NCBI RefSeq assembly: GCF_009177065.1
Contig: NZ_WEZF01000006.1
Coordinates: 62,001 to 126,000, forward strand
Source of the DNA: Tautonia marina
GTDB lineage: Bacteria > Planctomycetota > Planctomycetia > Isosphaerales > Isosphaeraceae
DNA: 64,000 nt
Direction of reading: 5' to 3'
The notes under the pieces were generated by a model, which did not search any database, was not told where the DNA came from, and saw nothing but the letters and a program-made list of their open reading frames with translations. Positions 1 to 8,788 of the stretch are shown piece by piece. The position numbers were made by a program, and so were the translations under genes. Each line of letters starts with the position of its first letter. Positions within the stretch are counted from its first letter, which is position 1.

Positions 1-236
1 CCGGTATGGAAGGCACGGCCACCGACATCGAGATCCACGCCCAGGAATTTTTCCGCATGAAGCGGCAACTCAACGAGATTTACCAGAAGCACACCGGTCA
101 GACGCTCGAAAAACTCGAAGCGGACACGGACCGCGACCGTTTCATGTCTCCTCAGGAAGCCAAGGATTACGGTCTGGTCGACAATGTCCTCGACCGAGAG
201 ATGCCTATTCCTCCTCGGAATCCCGAATCGATCTGA
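1..236 (+). CDS. clpP: ATP-dependent Clp protease proteolytic subunit, C-terminal part (5' truncated by window edge)
   Basis: The open frame enters from before base 1 and ends with TGA at 234-236. The visible residues are the C-terminal third of ClpP, the serine peptidase that forms the two-ring degradation chamber with ClpX or ClpA ATPases. The segment [10 protein letters not shown] is the conserved handle/helix region. The stretch [20 protein letters not shown] is the family's best-conserved C-terminal block and contains the Asp of the Ser-His-Asp triad; Ser and His lie outside the window. The first ATG (base 6) is internal, not a start. A strong intrinsic terminator follows at 290-323. Confidence 0.95.
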   Translation, partial: GMEGTATDIEIHAQEFFRMKRQLNEIYQKHTGQTLEKLEADTDRDRFMSPQEAKDYGLVDNVLDREMPIPPRNPESI

Positions 237-289
237 CCGGCAACTTCGATGTGCCGTATCGGTTCGATCTTCAGGTTCAATGCAGATCC

Positions 290-323
290 ATGCCCCGGGC
301 GATCATAGCGTCCGGGGCATTTT
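290..323. terminator. Intrinsic terminator shared by convergent clpP and NUDIX genes
   Basis: A perfect 9-bp stem (ATGCCCCGG at 290-298, CCGGGGCAT at 312-320) with a 13-nt loop is followed on the + strand by a short T run (320-323). It sits between the clpP stop and the NUDIX gene stop, so it can serve both directions. Confidence 0.8.
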
Positions 324-327
324 CGTG

Positions 328-747
328 TCATTCGAACACCTGCCTGGCCAACTCTTCGAGGATCGGCCCATTGGCCTCGGGAAAGGTCAACCCGGGCAAT
401 TCCGCGAGCGGCACCCAGCGAAAGCCGGATTCCGCCGCAGGTTCGGCGAGGGGATCGGCTGGGGATGCGTCGAAGTAATGCAACTCGACGAAGGCATGCG
501 GATACCGGTGCGCCACGACTCGACGGCATGCGCCGAGGATGACGGGCAGGCCGGTTTCCTCCTCGCATTCGCGAGCCGCGGCCTGCTCGGGAGATTCTCC
601 CGGCTCACACTTTCCGCCGGGGAACTCCCAGACGCCGGGCATCGGAGAACCGGGCAGGGGGGGGCGACGTCGGATCAAGTAGTCGCCGCCCCGTCGAATC
701 AGGCCGATCCCCACCCGAATGGGCTCGGCATCGTGGGAGGATGTCAT
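328..747 (-). CDS. NUDIX hydrolase, MutT-like (deoxy)nucleoside triphosphate pyrophosphohydrolase
   Basis: A 139-aa protein, the usual size for a single-domain MutT protein. The NUDIX box is complete at residues 45-67 (GKCEPGE, seven residues, then RECEEETGL), supplying the metal-binding glutamates. The preceding WEFPGG is typical of the MutT/8-oxo-dGTP diphosphatase subgroup, which cleans oxidised nucleotides from the pool. The ATG at 747 was chosen because residues further upstream are an out-of-frame reading of fabI. It lies 17 bp downstream of fabI on the same strand, so the two may be co-transcribed. The exact substrate cannot be told from sequence. Confidence 0.88.
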   Translation of the reverse strand: MTSSHDAEPIRVGIGLIRRGGDYLIRRRPPLPGSPMPGVWEFPGGKCEPGESPEQAAARECEEETGLPVILGACRRVVAHRYPHAFVELHYFDASPADPLAEPAAESGFRWVPLAELPGLTFPEANGPILEELARQVFE

Positions 748-764
748 CAGTGGGTCTCGCGGGA

Positions 765-1580
765 TCAGTCCGCAGCCTGTTGTTCCAGCGCCTTCTCGAA
801 GGCATGGCCGGGCGATCCCATCGCATGATAACCGCAGTCCACGTGCAGGATTTCTCCCGAGATGCCTCGGGCCAGATCCGACAGCAGGAACATGCCCGAG
901 GAACCGACCTCCTCTCGCGTCACGTTCCGCTGCATCGGAGCAATCGCCTCGTAGAGGCCGGAGAGCTTGTCGAAGTCGCCGACCGCCGAGGCTGCCAGCG
1001 TTTTCACCGGTCCCGCTGAGACGGCGTTGACCCGGATCTTCTTCGGGCCGAGATCGTACGCAAGGTATTTCACCGAGGCATCGAGGGCTGCCTTGCACAC
1101 ACCCATCAGGTTGTAGCCAGGGACAACCTTCTCGCCTCCGTAGTAGGTCATCGTGACGATCGAGCCGCCATCGGGCATCAGCTCGGCGGCATGGCGAGCG
1201 ACGCTGACCAGTGAGTACACGCTAATGTCCATGGCCAGCTTGAACCCGTCTCGACTGGCCTGGACAAAGGGAGATTTCAGGTCCTCGATCGGTGCAAACG
1301 CGATCGAGTGCAACACGAAGTCAAGGGTTCCGAATGTCTCCTTCGCCTTGGCGAAAGCGGCGGCGATGTCCTCATCCTTCTGCACGTCGCAAGGGACCAG
1401 CAGCTTCGGGCCGATCGGGTCGATTGCCCGGCGGACCCGTCGCTCCATCTTCTCGCCAGGGAGGTGGGTGAAGCCCAGTTCCGCCCCCTCGGCAGCAAGC
1501 TTCTCCGTAATCGACCAGGCGATACTGTAGTCGTTGGCGACACCCAGGATCATGCCCTTTTTGCCCGAGAACAACCCCAT
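765..1580 (-). CDS. fabI: Enoyl-[acyl-carrier-protein] reductase (NADH), FabI
   Basis: A 271-aa enzyme that catalyses the last reduction of each fatty-acid elongation cycle. The FabI-type nucleotide motif [12 protein letters not shown] is at residues 13-24. Tyr146, Tyr156 and Lys163 fall at the same numbers as the substrate- and cofactor-binding residues of E. coli FabI, in the Y-x6-K spacing typical of this group rather than the Y-x3-K of ordinary short-chain dehydrogenases. The frame continues upstream for 60 codons, but MGLFSGKKG at 1580 is the family's normal N-terminus, so the extension was rejected. Confidence 0.96.
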   Translation of the reverse strand: MGLFSGKKGMILGVANDYSIAWSITEKLAAEGAELGFTHLPGEKMERRVRRAIDPIGPKLLVPCDVQKDEDIAAAFAKAKETFGTLDFVLHSIAFAPIEDLKSPFVQASRDGFKLAMDISVYSLVSVARHAAELMPDGGSIVTMTYYGGEKVVPGYNLMGVCKAALDASVKYLAYDLGPKKIRVNAVSAGPVKTLAASAVGDFDKLSGLYEAIAPMQRNVTREEVGSSGMFLLSDLARGISGEILHVDCGYHAMGSPGHAFEKALEQQAAD

Positions 1581-1769
1581 CGCCAGATCCCCTGCTTCGG
1601 TGTTCGATTCTTGTTCCGAACTTCGACAAGACATCGGTTCGACCGGCCGCCGGACGAACTCCGATTCCTGACGAACGGTCGGTTCGTGAAGGTTGCGGCC
1701 GCATTCGCCGCGAACGGAGTGATGCCCGCAAAGCATAACGCCTGAAGGCGATTCGCTCAACGCGCAGCG

Positions 1770-2972
1770 TCATTGGACGGGACCGATCGGGCCTCGATCC
1801 ATCCTCAGGGCAACCGAGCGCAGGTCCGCCTCCAGGGCCGAACGCGCCTGTTCCAGGGCTCGTTGGGTGGCCGCTCCCACTGCCAGACTGAGTTGTTGCG
1901 CCTGAGGATCGACTCGACCTAGCCCAAGCCCTTGCAACATCTGAACGGCGGCCCGAACCTGGGGATCGTTGGCAAGCTGCTGACCGGCGTGGGCCGGCAA
2001 GTCGGCGGGGCGATTTTCGACCCGCCTCCGGGTGCCTGTCTCCCACCGACCGGGAGCGGTCCTGATCAAGAGGATCGCCTCGACGGCCACCCGGTCGAAG
2101 TCGGGTGACGTTTCCAGCACGGTGACGACGACTCCGATCCGCCCTGATTCCGCAATCCGATCGAGGTGTGGCTTCATCGGATCGATGCGGGGGCCGTTGC
2201 CGAGAAGATTTCCGAGCAGGCTCCCGACAGTGCCCGCCATCTGGGTCGGATCGAGGGCCCCGTCCGAGCTGGGATCGGGCAAGACGAGGTCGCCGAACCG
2301 GATGAAGCGCAGGTCGGGATCGGTCAGGGCCTCGGTCGAGGCGCGACGGGCGAGCCAGCGACGTTCCCCTTCGACCGGGACGGGCAAGAGATCGTCGATC
2401 GGTGCCGTGTCGATCGGCCCCAGGGCGAAGCCACGGTCCTGCAAACCGGCCCGGAGCTGTCCCTCTGGCATGGTCTCGACCTGATCAAATCCGGCTCGCC
2501 ATCCTTGCCGGAGCATTCGACGGCGGTGCTCGGGTTGCAGGTCGATCCGCAAGACCTCACTCCGAGGGATTGAGACGACCATAAGGGGAAGCCGATCCTG
2601 AGCCTCAGGGTGATTCAAGCGTGACAGTTCGGCGTCGATCCAAGCGGCGATCGGGTCTGCCGGTGCCGCAGGTTGTTGACGCTCCTGACGCCACTCTCGG
2701 AGTCTGCGAACTCGATCCGCCTGTGCCCGTTGGCGGGTTGCGCGATCCTGATCGTCCCACGACGAGGCACGATCGGGGAGGTGTTCCTCGACCCAGGCCC
2801 GGCGGACGATCAGAGAGACACGCGCTGCGCGGTCGGGTAAAACCTGGCCGAGGACCCGCGAGCCGTCTCGAAAGACGACCTGATCGGCAACTCGGTCCTC
2901 GTGGAGTTCTTGAGCTGTTATGGTCCCGGCGAAATTTGAGGCAACAAGGATGAGCACAAGTGTTCGCATCAT
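1770..2972 (-). CDS. Secreted hypothetical protein
   Basis: A 400-aa protein with an N-terminal signal peptide (hydrophobic residues about 4-16, likely cleavage after ITAQ). No known domain was recognised. Visible features are an early segment VVFRDGSRVLGQVL, resembling the small beta motif seen in planctomycete proteins that report on heme or metal sites, a charged Arg/Gln-rich stretch (about 70-105), and a C-terminal part rich in Ala/Gln helices. No cysteine pairs or metal-binding motifs are evident. It is probably periplasmic. Function unknown; likely restricted to planctomycetes. Confidence 0.75.
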   Translation of the reverse strand: MMRTLVLILVASNFAGTITAQELHEDRVADQVVFRDGSRVLGQVLPDRAARVSLIVRRAWVEEHLPDRASSWDDQDRATRQRAQADRVRRLREWRQERQQPAAPADPIAAWIDAELSRLNHPEAQDRLPLMVVSIPRSEVLRIDLQPEHRRRMLRQGWRAGFDQVETMPEGQLRAGLQDRGFALGPIDTAPIDDLLPVPVEGERRWLARRASTEALTDPDLRFIRFGDLVLPDPSSDGALDPTQMAGTVGSLLGNLLGNGPRIDPMKPHLDRIAESGRIGVVVTVLETSPDFDRVAVEAILLIRTAPGRWETGTRRRVENRPADLPAHAGQQLANDPQVRAAVQMLQGLGLGRVDPQAQQLSLAVGAATQRALEQARSALEADLRSVALRMDRGPIGPVQ

Positions 2973-3013
2973 GGGGCCTCGGTTGGAATCGATGTCAGAG
3001 GCACATCGTTCGA

Positions 3014-3973
3014 TCAGCGTGAAGGGATGCCTGCTTCGGCCATTGCGGCGTCAATCGCCTTCCAGAAGTCGCGCCGCATGCCCTCAGCGTCAATCGCCTG
3101 GAACACCGTGACGCGACGAGGATTGTTGGGAAGCTGCTCAACCGTCTCGGCATCGTGGATGATTGGCGCGCCAACCACGACCGGAGTGGCAAGCTCCGGG
3201 CGCAAGACCGCCTCGATCAGGGCGAGATCCCACATCGTCTTGGTGGCTCGGTTCGCGGTTCGGGGAAAGGTTTCCCATCGCTCGACGAGGAGATCCCAGA
3301 CACCTCCTCGTCCCTTGAGGTGTTCATCGACCTCGCGTTTGGCCAGTTCCATCTCCACGCTGACCGATCGGGCAGGCATGTGAATGTATTCGACGTTCGA
3401 CTCAAAAATTGCTTTGACCGCATGAATATCATTCTTCCAGTTGAAGATTCCCGGCCCCCACTGGCCATCCTTGTAGTCACCGTCAATGAAGGCGAAGATC
3501 ACCTTGGATTCGATCGACGGGTCGAGCAAGAGCGCCGAGGCCAGATTGGTACAGGCACCGAGCGCGAAGACGATCAGCGTGTCGTCAGGACCTCCGGCAT
3601 GGGCTCGTTCGATGATATGTCTCGCAGCCGGAGAATCGACCGGAGTGGACGGATCGGGCATTGAGCGATCGGCCCCGATGGGATGGGGAATCCGCTCTCG
3701 AAGACCCATGCGATCGAGGAGTTGCTCATTGAGCATCTGACTCTGATGCACGGTGGTGTTGGGTTTCGTGGATCGGGTCCAGTGAGCCGAGGTCACACCC
3801 TCGACCCGAAATTCGGGGGCGACCAGGGCTCGGACAATGGCATAGAGGTCGTCAATCTCATTCGCCGTATCGGCGTCAACAATGACCCGCACGACCTCAT
3901 TGGAACGGACGGTCGAGACAGGGATGCCAATCACGATAACCAGGAAAGCGAAATGGAAACGAATGAGAGACAC
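3014..3973 (-). CDS. Nucleoside hydrolase-like protein, exported
   Basis: A 319-aa protein of the inosine/uridine-preferring nucleoside hydrolase fold, which cleaves the N-glycosidic bond of ribonucleosides using a bound Ca2+. The GTG start at 3973 is preferred because AGGAG lies 8 nt upstream (3982-3986) and a hydrophobic signal segment begins at once (residues 8-19). The N-terminal Asp cluster is D33-A-D-T-A-N-E-I-D-D42 rather than DTDPGxDD, so the calcium-binding acids are kept but the Pro-Gly is changed. The motif FNWKNDIHAVKAIF matches the family's central NxxxDPEA region. Substrate uncertain. Confidence 0.85.
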   Translation of the reverse strand: MSLIRFHFAFLVIVIGIPVSTVRSNEVVRVIVDADTANEIDDLYAIVRALVAPEFRVEGVTSAHWTRSTKPNTTVHQSQMLNEQLLDRMGLRERIPHPIGADRSMPDPSTPVDSPAARHIIERAHAGGPDDTLIVFALGACTNLASALLLDPSIESKVIFAFIDGDYKDGQWGPGIFNWKNDIHAVKAIFESNVEYIHMPARSVSVEMELAKREVDEHLKGRGGVWDLLVERWETFPRTANRATKTMWDLALIEAVLRPELATPVVVGAPIIHDAETVEQLPNNPRRVTVFQAIDAEGMRRDFWKAIDAAMAEAGIPSR

Positions 3974-4208
3974 GCGATCATCTCCTGAGTCGATTGTCCC
4001 GACCGGGCCTGCCCAGGCGTCCGGATTGCGACCGATCGGCCACTGGGTCAACACCTGGAACCGACGGTGCTCTGGCTCGTGAAACGGTCCGAACCGCGGT
4101 GGTGTCGCCGTGGAGTTCGGATAAGCTATGATACAACGTGCCGTGGGAAAAATGGGTTTCGGTGCGGTTGCGATTCACGAAACCTCATCTTCAGGATCGG
4201 AGACGCCG

Positions 4209-4820
4209 ATGGCTCGTATTCGATGGATTGCCGAGGACTCGGCCACCGGCCCCATTGCCGATGCCTACCGTGAATGGCAAGACGCAAACCCCGGACGGCC
4301 TGTCATCCCGGCGATCCTGAAGTGTTTCAGTCTTCGCCCCGACTTCTTTCGAGACGTAGTGGCGTTCTCCGACCGTCTGCACTTCTCCGAGGGGCATTTG
4401 ACGCGTCGGATCAAAGAAATGATCGCCACGTATGTTTCGGCGTTGAATCAGTGCCCTTACTGAACGGGATCGCACGCCTTTTTCCTGCAGTTGCAGGAAT
4501 CCGACCCCAATGTTTACGAGTCTCTGGCGAGGGGAGACCTTGACGGAGCGCCGCTTCCCCGTGTCGAGCATGCACTTCTCCAGTTCGTCGAAACCATTAC
4601 CAAACACGCCTACCGCGTGACTGACGAGCAGGTCGAACGGCTCCGAGAGATGGGATGGACCGACGAGCAACTGGCGGAATGCGTGTACATTGCTGCGCTT
4701 TTTGCGTTTTTCAATCGGGTGGCCGACGCGTTCGGGATTGAATTTCCGACCAACTTTGGAACACTCGCTTCCCGAGACGGAGACCCGCAACAGTCTGATC
4801 CCACTGAGGGGACCCCTTAA
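4209..4820 (+). CDS. AhpD-like / carboxymuconolactone decarboxylase-family protein, probable selenoprotein (in-frame TGA read as Sec85)
   Basis: A 203-aa AhpD-fold redox protein if TGA at 4461-4463 is read through. The reading Glu70...Cys82-Pro-Tyr-TGA85-Thr-Gly-Ser-His89 keeps the AhpD spacing Glu-(11)-Cys-(2)-Cys-(3)-His exactly, with TGA in place of the second (peroxidatic) cysteine, giving CxxU. Both sides of the TGA are in the same frame. The downstream half (LREMGWTDEQLAECVYIAAL, then FNRVADAFGI) is well conserved, which argues against a decayed gene. A SECIS-like hairpin lies at 4482-4499. ATG 4209 has GGAG 6 nt upstream. Its stop is 1 nt from the pxpB start. Alternatives are a nonsense mutation or a sequencing error. 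Selenocysteine machinery is not in this window. Confidence 0.8.
4482..4499 (+). promoter_or_regulatory. Putative bacterial SECIS hairpin
   Basis: A perfect inverted repeat, TTCCTGCA (4482-4489) and TGCAGGAA (4492-4499), can fold as a 7-bp stem with an AGUU loop. The loop G (4490) is 27 nt after the TGA, inside the window of roughly 16-37 nt typical for SelB-dependent bacterial SECIS elements, which need a G in the first two loop positions. It lies inside the coding region (FFLQLQES), as bacterial SECIS elements do. Confidence 0.65.
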
Positions 4821-4821
4821 C

Positions 4822-5493
4822 GTGATCGACCATGGCCTCGACCTGACACCACTCGGCGATCGGGCCTGGCTGGCTCGATTCCCATCGAATGGGCACGCGG
4901 CGTCGTGGGCCGAAGCGGTACGCGGTCGCTCCTGGTCAGGAGTGGTGGATGTGGTTGCTGCCTATCATTCCGTTGCGATCTACGTTGATCCGACAGTGAT
5001 CGATCCCGAAGACGTCGAACCGTTGCTCCGGAGTCTTTCCACGGACGAGATGTCCCAGAGGATCGGCCGGATGTTCCGTGTGCCGGTGCATTACAAGGGT
5101 GACGATCTGGTCGAGATCTCAAACCGGATCGGTCTTTCCATCGATGAAATTATCGATGTTCATGCCGGCAACGAGTATTCGGTTCAGGCCATTGGTTTTC
5201 TGCCCGGATTTCCGTACCTGGGAGAGCTTGCGGAACCACTGGCCGGATTGCCGAGGCGAGAAACTCCGCGCACGAGCGTTCCGGCCGGGTCGGTGGCGAT
5301 CGCCGGTCGACAGACGTGCATTTATCCCGAGGCATCACCGGGAGGCTGGCATCTGATCGGACAAACTCCCTTGATCCTGGCCGACCTGGCAGGCGGTTAT
5401 CTCCCGATGGCAACGGGTGATCGCGTCCGATTCGAACCGATTGATTGTCGTCGGTTTGAGGAGTTACGGGGATGTCGGATCGGCGAGTTCTGA
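4822..5493 (+). CDS. pxpB: 5-oxoprolinase subunit PxpB (KipI family)
   Basis: A 223-aa protein of the KipI/allophanate-hydrolase subunit 1 family. With PxpA and PxpC it forms the ATP-dependent prokaryotic 5-oxoprolinase, which opens pyroglutamate to glutamate. Family motifs are GFLPGFPYLGEL and PRTSVPAGSVAIAG followed by the SPGGWHLIG block near the C-terminus. No in-frame ATG exists near the expected N-terminus. GTG at 4822 gives the expected length and starts 1 nt after the stop of the AhpD-like gene, with GAGGGG at 4806-4811 as ribosome-binding site. Translational coupling with the upstream gene is likely. Confidence 0.92.
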   Translation: MIDHGLDLTPLGDRAWLARFPSNGHAASWAEAVRGRSWSGVVDVVAAYHSVAIYVDPTVIDPEDVEPLLRSLSTDEMSQRIGRMFRVPVHYKGDDLVEISNRIGLSIDEIIDVHAGNEYSVQAIGFLPGFPYLGELAEPLAGLPRRETPRTSVPAGSVAIAGRQTCIYPEASPGGWHLIGQTPLILADLAGGYLPMATGDRVRFEPIDCRRFEELRGCRIGEF

Positions 5494-5590
5494 TTCATGA
5501 ACGATCATTGTTCCGCAAGCTTGCTTGTGTTCGTTGAAGTGGCTTTTTGTGCGGTGCAATCTTCCCCACCATTCTCTCGGAGCCCCGCCG

Positions 5591-6328
5591 GTGAGTGTGA
5601 TGGTTTCTGAATCGCGTCGACTCATTGATCTGAACGCGGACCTCGGCGAAGGATTTCCAGACGATGAGGCGCTCCTCGATCGCATCAGTTCGGCCGGAAT
5701 CGCCTGTGGAGGTCATGCCGGTGACCGGGCGGTTTGCCTTCAAACGATCGAGATTGCCAGGCGCAAGGGGGTGATCATCGGAGCCCATCCGGGTTACCCC
5801 GATCGAGAAGAATTTGGACGTCGTGAACGGGTTGCGACAGCTGATGAGGTGGCCCGAATCATTGATGAGCAACTCTCTCAGTTTGCCTCATGGGCCGCGG
5901 AAGTCGGGGCGATCGTGCGGTTCGTCAAACCGCATGGAGCGCTTTACAATCAAGCCCAGCGCGATCTGGAAATCGCGGTCGGGGTCGTGACGGCGGTCCT
6001 CGATTGGGGGTTGCCGGTCCTGGGGCTGCCTGGCAGCGTGCTCGAACGCGAGGTCCTTCGGGCCGGCCTTTCCTTTGTTCCTGAAGGCTTCGCCGATCGA
6101 CGATACCGCCCCGATGGCACACTTGTGCCCCGTTCCGAACCAGAAGCGTTGATTGACGATCCAGGCGAATCCGAGCGGCAGGCGCTCATCCTCATTGATC
6201 GGGGGCTTCGAACGCTCTGTCTGCACGGTGATGACCCGACCGCGCTCGCCAAGGCCGATCGTTTGCGCGCGGCCTTCGGTCGTGCTGGAGTCGTTGTGCA
6301 GAGCTTTGTCGGGGACGGTGATGCGTGA
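5591..6328 (+). CDS. pxpA: 5-oxoprolinase subunit PxpA (LamB/YcsF family)
   Basis: A 245-aa member of the LamB/YcsF family, the second subunit of prokaryotic 5-oxoprolinase. Diagnostic blocks are IDLNADLGEG, GIACGGHAGD, GAHPGYPDREEFGR and VKPHGALYNQ, which carry conserved Asp and His residues, then VCLHGDDPTALA-type residues near the end. The start is either GTG 5591 (GGAG 8 nt upstream at 5579-5582) or ATG 5600; the former is preferred on spacing. A 97-bp gap follows pxpB, and the stop overlaps the pxpC start by 4 nt. Confidence 0.93.
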   Translation: MSVMVSESRRLIDLNADLGEGFPDDEALLDRISSAGIACGGHAGDRAVCLQTIEIARRKGVIIGAHPGYPDREEFGRRERVATADEVARIIDEQLSQFASWAAEVGAIVRFVKPHGALYNQAQRDLEIAVGVVTAVLDWGLPVLGLPGSVLEREVLRAGLSFVPEGFADRRYRPDGTLVPRSEPEALIDDPGESERQALILIDRGLRTLCLHGDDPTALAKADRLRAAFGRAGVVVQSFVGDGDA

Positions 6329-7281
6329 GTGAAGTTGAACGCGTTGACCCGTGCGCATTGACGGTTCTCCGAGCCGGAGCAAGTTCGACCATCCAGGATC
6401 TCGGGCGATCCGCCTACCGATCGCAGGGAGTTCCTCAGGGAGGAGCGTTCGATCGTTCGTCGCACGAGCTAGCTAACGCACTTCTGGGAAACAAATCGGA
6501 TGCGGCGACGGTCGAACTGACCCTCCTGGGCGGCGTCTTTCGTGCGGAAGTCCCGCTGGCAGTGGCCCTCGCTGGTGCGCCGATGGCCGTTCTCAAGCAA
6601 CGGCCCGATGGCACCCAGGATCGGTTCGAGGTTCCCATCGCTCTTGGGCTTCAGCCGGGAGACCTCCTCGAACTCGGTGGAACGGCGATCGGGGTTCGTA
6701 CCTACCTGGCCGTCCGGGGCGGCTGGCAGACCCCTCAGATTCTCGGTTCCCGATCGACCGAGCAGGCCCTCCGGGCCGGTGATTGCTTGCCGGCGATCCC
6801 AAGCTGGTCACCCGTGCGTCGGATCGATCCTGCCTTGTCCGATCGGATCGACTCCACACGACCAATTCGGATCATGGCTGGTCCTGATACCGCAATCATT
6901 CGCGACTCCTGCTGGCATCATCACGCCTTTACGGTGGCGGAAGCGAGCAATCGAATGGGCCTCCGACTCGACGGCCCGGGGCTGGAGGTCCTGGTGCCGG
7001 CTGATCGCCTCTCGGTGCCGGTGGCTCCCGGCGCGGTGCAGGTTTCGGGCGGGAAGTTGATTCTCCTGGGAGTGGCGTGCGGCACGATGGGAGGGTATCC
7101 GATGGTGGCCCATGCTGCCTCCTGCGACCTCGATCGCCTGGCTCAGGTCAGGCCCGGTGAGGATCTTCGTTTCGAGTGGATTGACGTGAACGAGGCCAGA
7201 CGGCTCGATCGAGCCGAACGGCTGCGGCGAGAACAGCGACGCCTCCGGATCGTCACCCTTGTCCGTGGCGGAAAGGTCTGA
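6325..7281 (+). CDS. pxpC: 5-oxoprolinase subunit PxpC (biotin-dependent carboxyltransferase-like family)
   Basis: A 318-aa protein of the KipA/allophanate-hydrolase subunit 2 family, completing the PxpABC 5-oxoprolinase. The N-terminal block TIQDLGRSAYRSQGVPQGGA followed by FDRSSHELAN is diagnostic, as is VSGGKLILLGVACGTMGGYP later. GTG at 6325 overlaps the pxpA stop (GTGA), implying coupled translation. The gene order pxpB-pxpA-pxpC with the AhpD-like gene in front forms one transcription unit. Confidence 0.92.
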   Translation: MSEVERVDPCALTVLRAGASSTIQDLGRSAYRSQGVPQGGAFDRSSHELANALLGNKSDAATVELTLLGGVFRAEVPLAVALAGAPMAVLKQRPDGTQDRFEVPIALGLQPGDLLELGGTAIGVRTYLAVRGGWQTPQILGSRSTEQALRAGDCLPAIPSWSPVRRIDPALSDRIDSTRPIRIMAGPDTAIIRDSCWHHHAFTVAEASNRMGLRLDGPGLEVLVPADRLSVPVAPGAVQVSGGKLILLGVACGTMGGYPMVAHAASCDLDRLAQVRPGEDLRFEWIDVNEARRLDRAERLRREQRRLRIVTLVRGGKV

Positions 7282-7485
7282 TGGCGTTGCGGATGCGGCT
7301 CGATCGGGGGTGTGACCTTCCGCGTGGTGGGCCACGACACGAAGGAGAAACCGATCTTGCCCAAACCGCCGGAATCGGTAAGCTCTCGGGTCGATCCAGT
7401 CTCCGGATGTCGGTCCACGGAGGCCCCGGTCAGAGGCTCCCGGACCGATCCTTCGGTCGTCTTGTTGCTCGGCAAGGACGCCACG

Positions 7486-8775
7486 ATGCATACGGTGGCC
7501 CCGATCTGGCGCGTCGCGGCGCTCATGATTCCGCTGGCCTCGCTGGCCGGTTGCGACTGGCTCCCGGTTCGTCGCCGGATTGATCCAGCACTTTATCCAG
7601 TGCCCGCTCGGCCTGACCCGGCCTTGATTCGAGGTCATCGGAAGCTGTCGCCTGCCAGCACCGAAACGACCCCGCATCCGACCTCACTGGCCGGAGGACC
7701 CATCGATCGGCCATTGCCCCTCTTGCCGGATCTGGTCCCCGTGTCACCGGACGAGTTGTTCGGTCCTCCAGCGGCAACTCCCATGCTCGATGCCGCGCTT
7801 GTTCGGGCTCAGGCCATCGAGACCGCTGTCTTTGACGACGGAACGAGCAGTTCGACCGGGGTTGAACCGACCTCGTCTGCGCGAGACGAGACTCTCCCAG
7901 AGGAGTTCCTCCAGGAATCAACGGAGATCGATCCCTCCCAGAGTATCGAACCCGGAGACACCCTCCCGAGTGCGATGCCCGCGTCCGTCGAAGTTCCACC
8001 GATCCCCAACGAGGTTCCTGACCCCCTCGATGCGACTGAGACGACCGATCCTGGTTTGGATCGTGATTCCTTGCATGACTCGATCGGCATCGAGCCGACC
8101 TCGGCCGTGGAGACTCCCGAAATCCGATCTGAGGAGCAGGAGGGATCTTCTCTGGAGCGTTTGTTGGAAGAAACACAAGCGCAACTGACCCGAGAGGAGC
8201 AAAACGCCGAGTCACCCACCTCTGATGAACAACTCCTCAAACAGATTGCAATGGGAGAGTTTCAGGGGAAAATCAACGACTCGAACCTCTGGCAGACAGT
8301 GATGCAATTGCTGGCCGATTCGGAGCCCGAGACCGACACGATGACCGGTACGTTTCCCGAAGCGTCTGTCTCATTGCTCAGAGTTGGTCGGATTGCCTTT
8401 TGTCGAGAGGTTCTCGGATTCGACCGAATCAAACCGTTTGATTCCGAAACACTCCAAGCAGGTCAAAAGATTCTCGTTTATGCGGAAGTGGAAGGTGTTC
8501 ATTATCTTCCCGAAGACGGCGGCCAGGTTTCTCGCCTTTCGACAACACTCGAAATTCTTGACGATGGAGAATCCCCGCTCCGCTGGAGTAATGTCGTGCC
8601 GGTCGAGGATCGCTGCAGCCGGCCTCGCCACGATTATTTCGTGGCTTATCGCCTGGCCCTCCCTGAATCCCTCGCTCCTGGTCGGTATCGACTCCGCGTT
8701 TCTCAGCACGATTTGCTGTCGGGACAGGAAGACGCTGCGGAGACATCATTCGTGATCGTCTCGGACGGTGGCTAA
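7486..8775 (+). CDS. Lipoprotein of unknown function
   Basis: A 429-aa protein with a lipoprotein signal peptide; the lipobox LAGC ends at Cys23. ATG 7486 has AAGGA 7 nt upstream. The open frame extends to 7312 but codes for nothing signal-like. The middle (about residues 70-270) is a low-complexity, acidic, Ser/Thr/Pro-rich linker. The C-terminal 150 residues form a compact, probably beta-rich domain (CREVLGFDRIKPFD, QKILVYAEVEGVHY, SPGRYRLRV-like end), which resembles bacterial surface domains found once per protein. Function unknown. It lies 204 bp after pxpC and is convergent with the next gene. Confidence 0.75.
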   Translation: MHTVAPIWRVAALMIPLASLAGCDWLPVRRRIDPALYPVPARPDPALIRGHRKLSPASTETTPHPTSLAGGPIDRPLPLLPDLVPVSPDELFGPPAATPMLDAALVRAQAIETAVFDDGTSSSTGVEPTSSARDETLPEEFLQESTEIDPSQSIEPGDTLPSAMPASVEVPPIPNEVPDPLDATETTDPGLDRDSLHDSIGIEPTSAVETPEIRSEEQEGSSLERLLEETQAQLTREEQNAESPTSDEQLLKQIAMGEFQGKINDSNLWQTVMQLLADSEPETDTMTGTFPEASVSLLRVGRIAFCREVLGFDRIKPFDSETLQAGQKILVYAEVEGVHYLPEDGGQVSRLSTTLEILDDGESPLRWSNVVPVEDRCSRPRHDYFVAYRLALPESLAPGRYRLRVSQHDLLSGQEDAAETSFVIVSDGG

Positions 8776-8788
8776 GGAGTCAGGTGCC

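Noticed and set aside
4441-4463. Reading the AhpD-like gene as a pseudogene or frameshift
   Set aside because: The TGA is in frame and exactly at a redox cysteine codon, the rest is conserved, and a fitting hairpin follows. A frameshift would not restore the same frame on both sides. A nonsense change remains possible.
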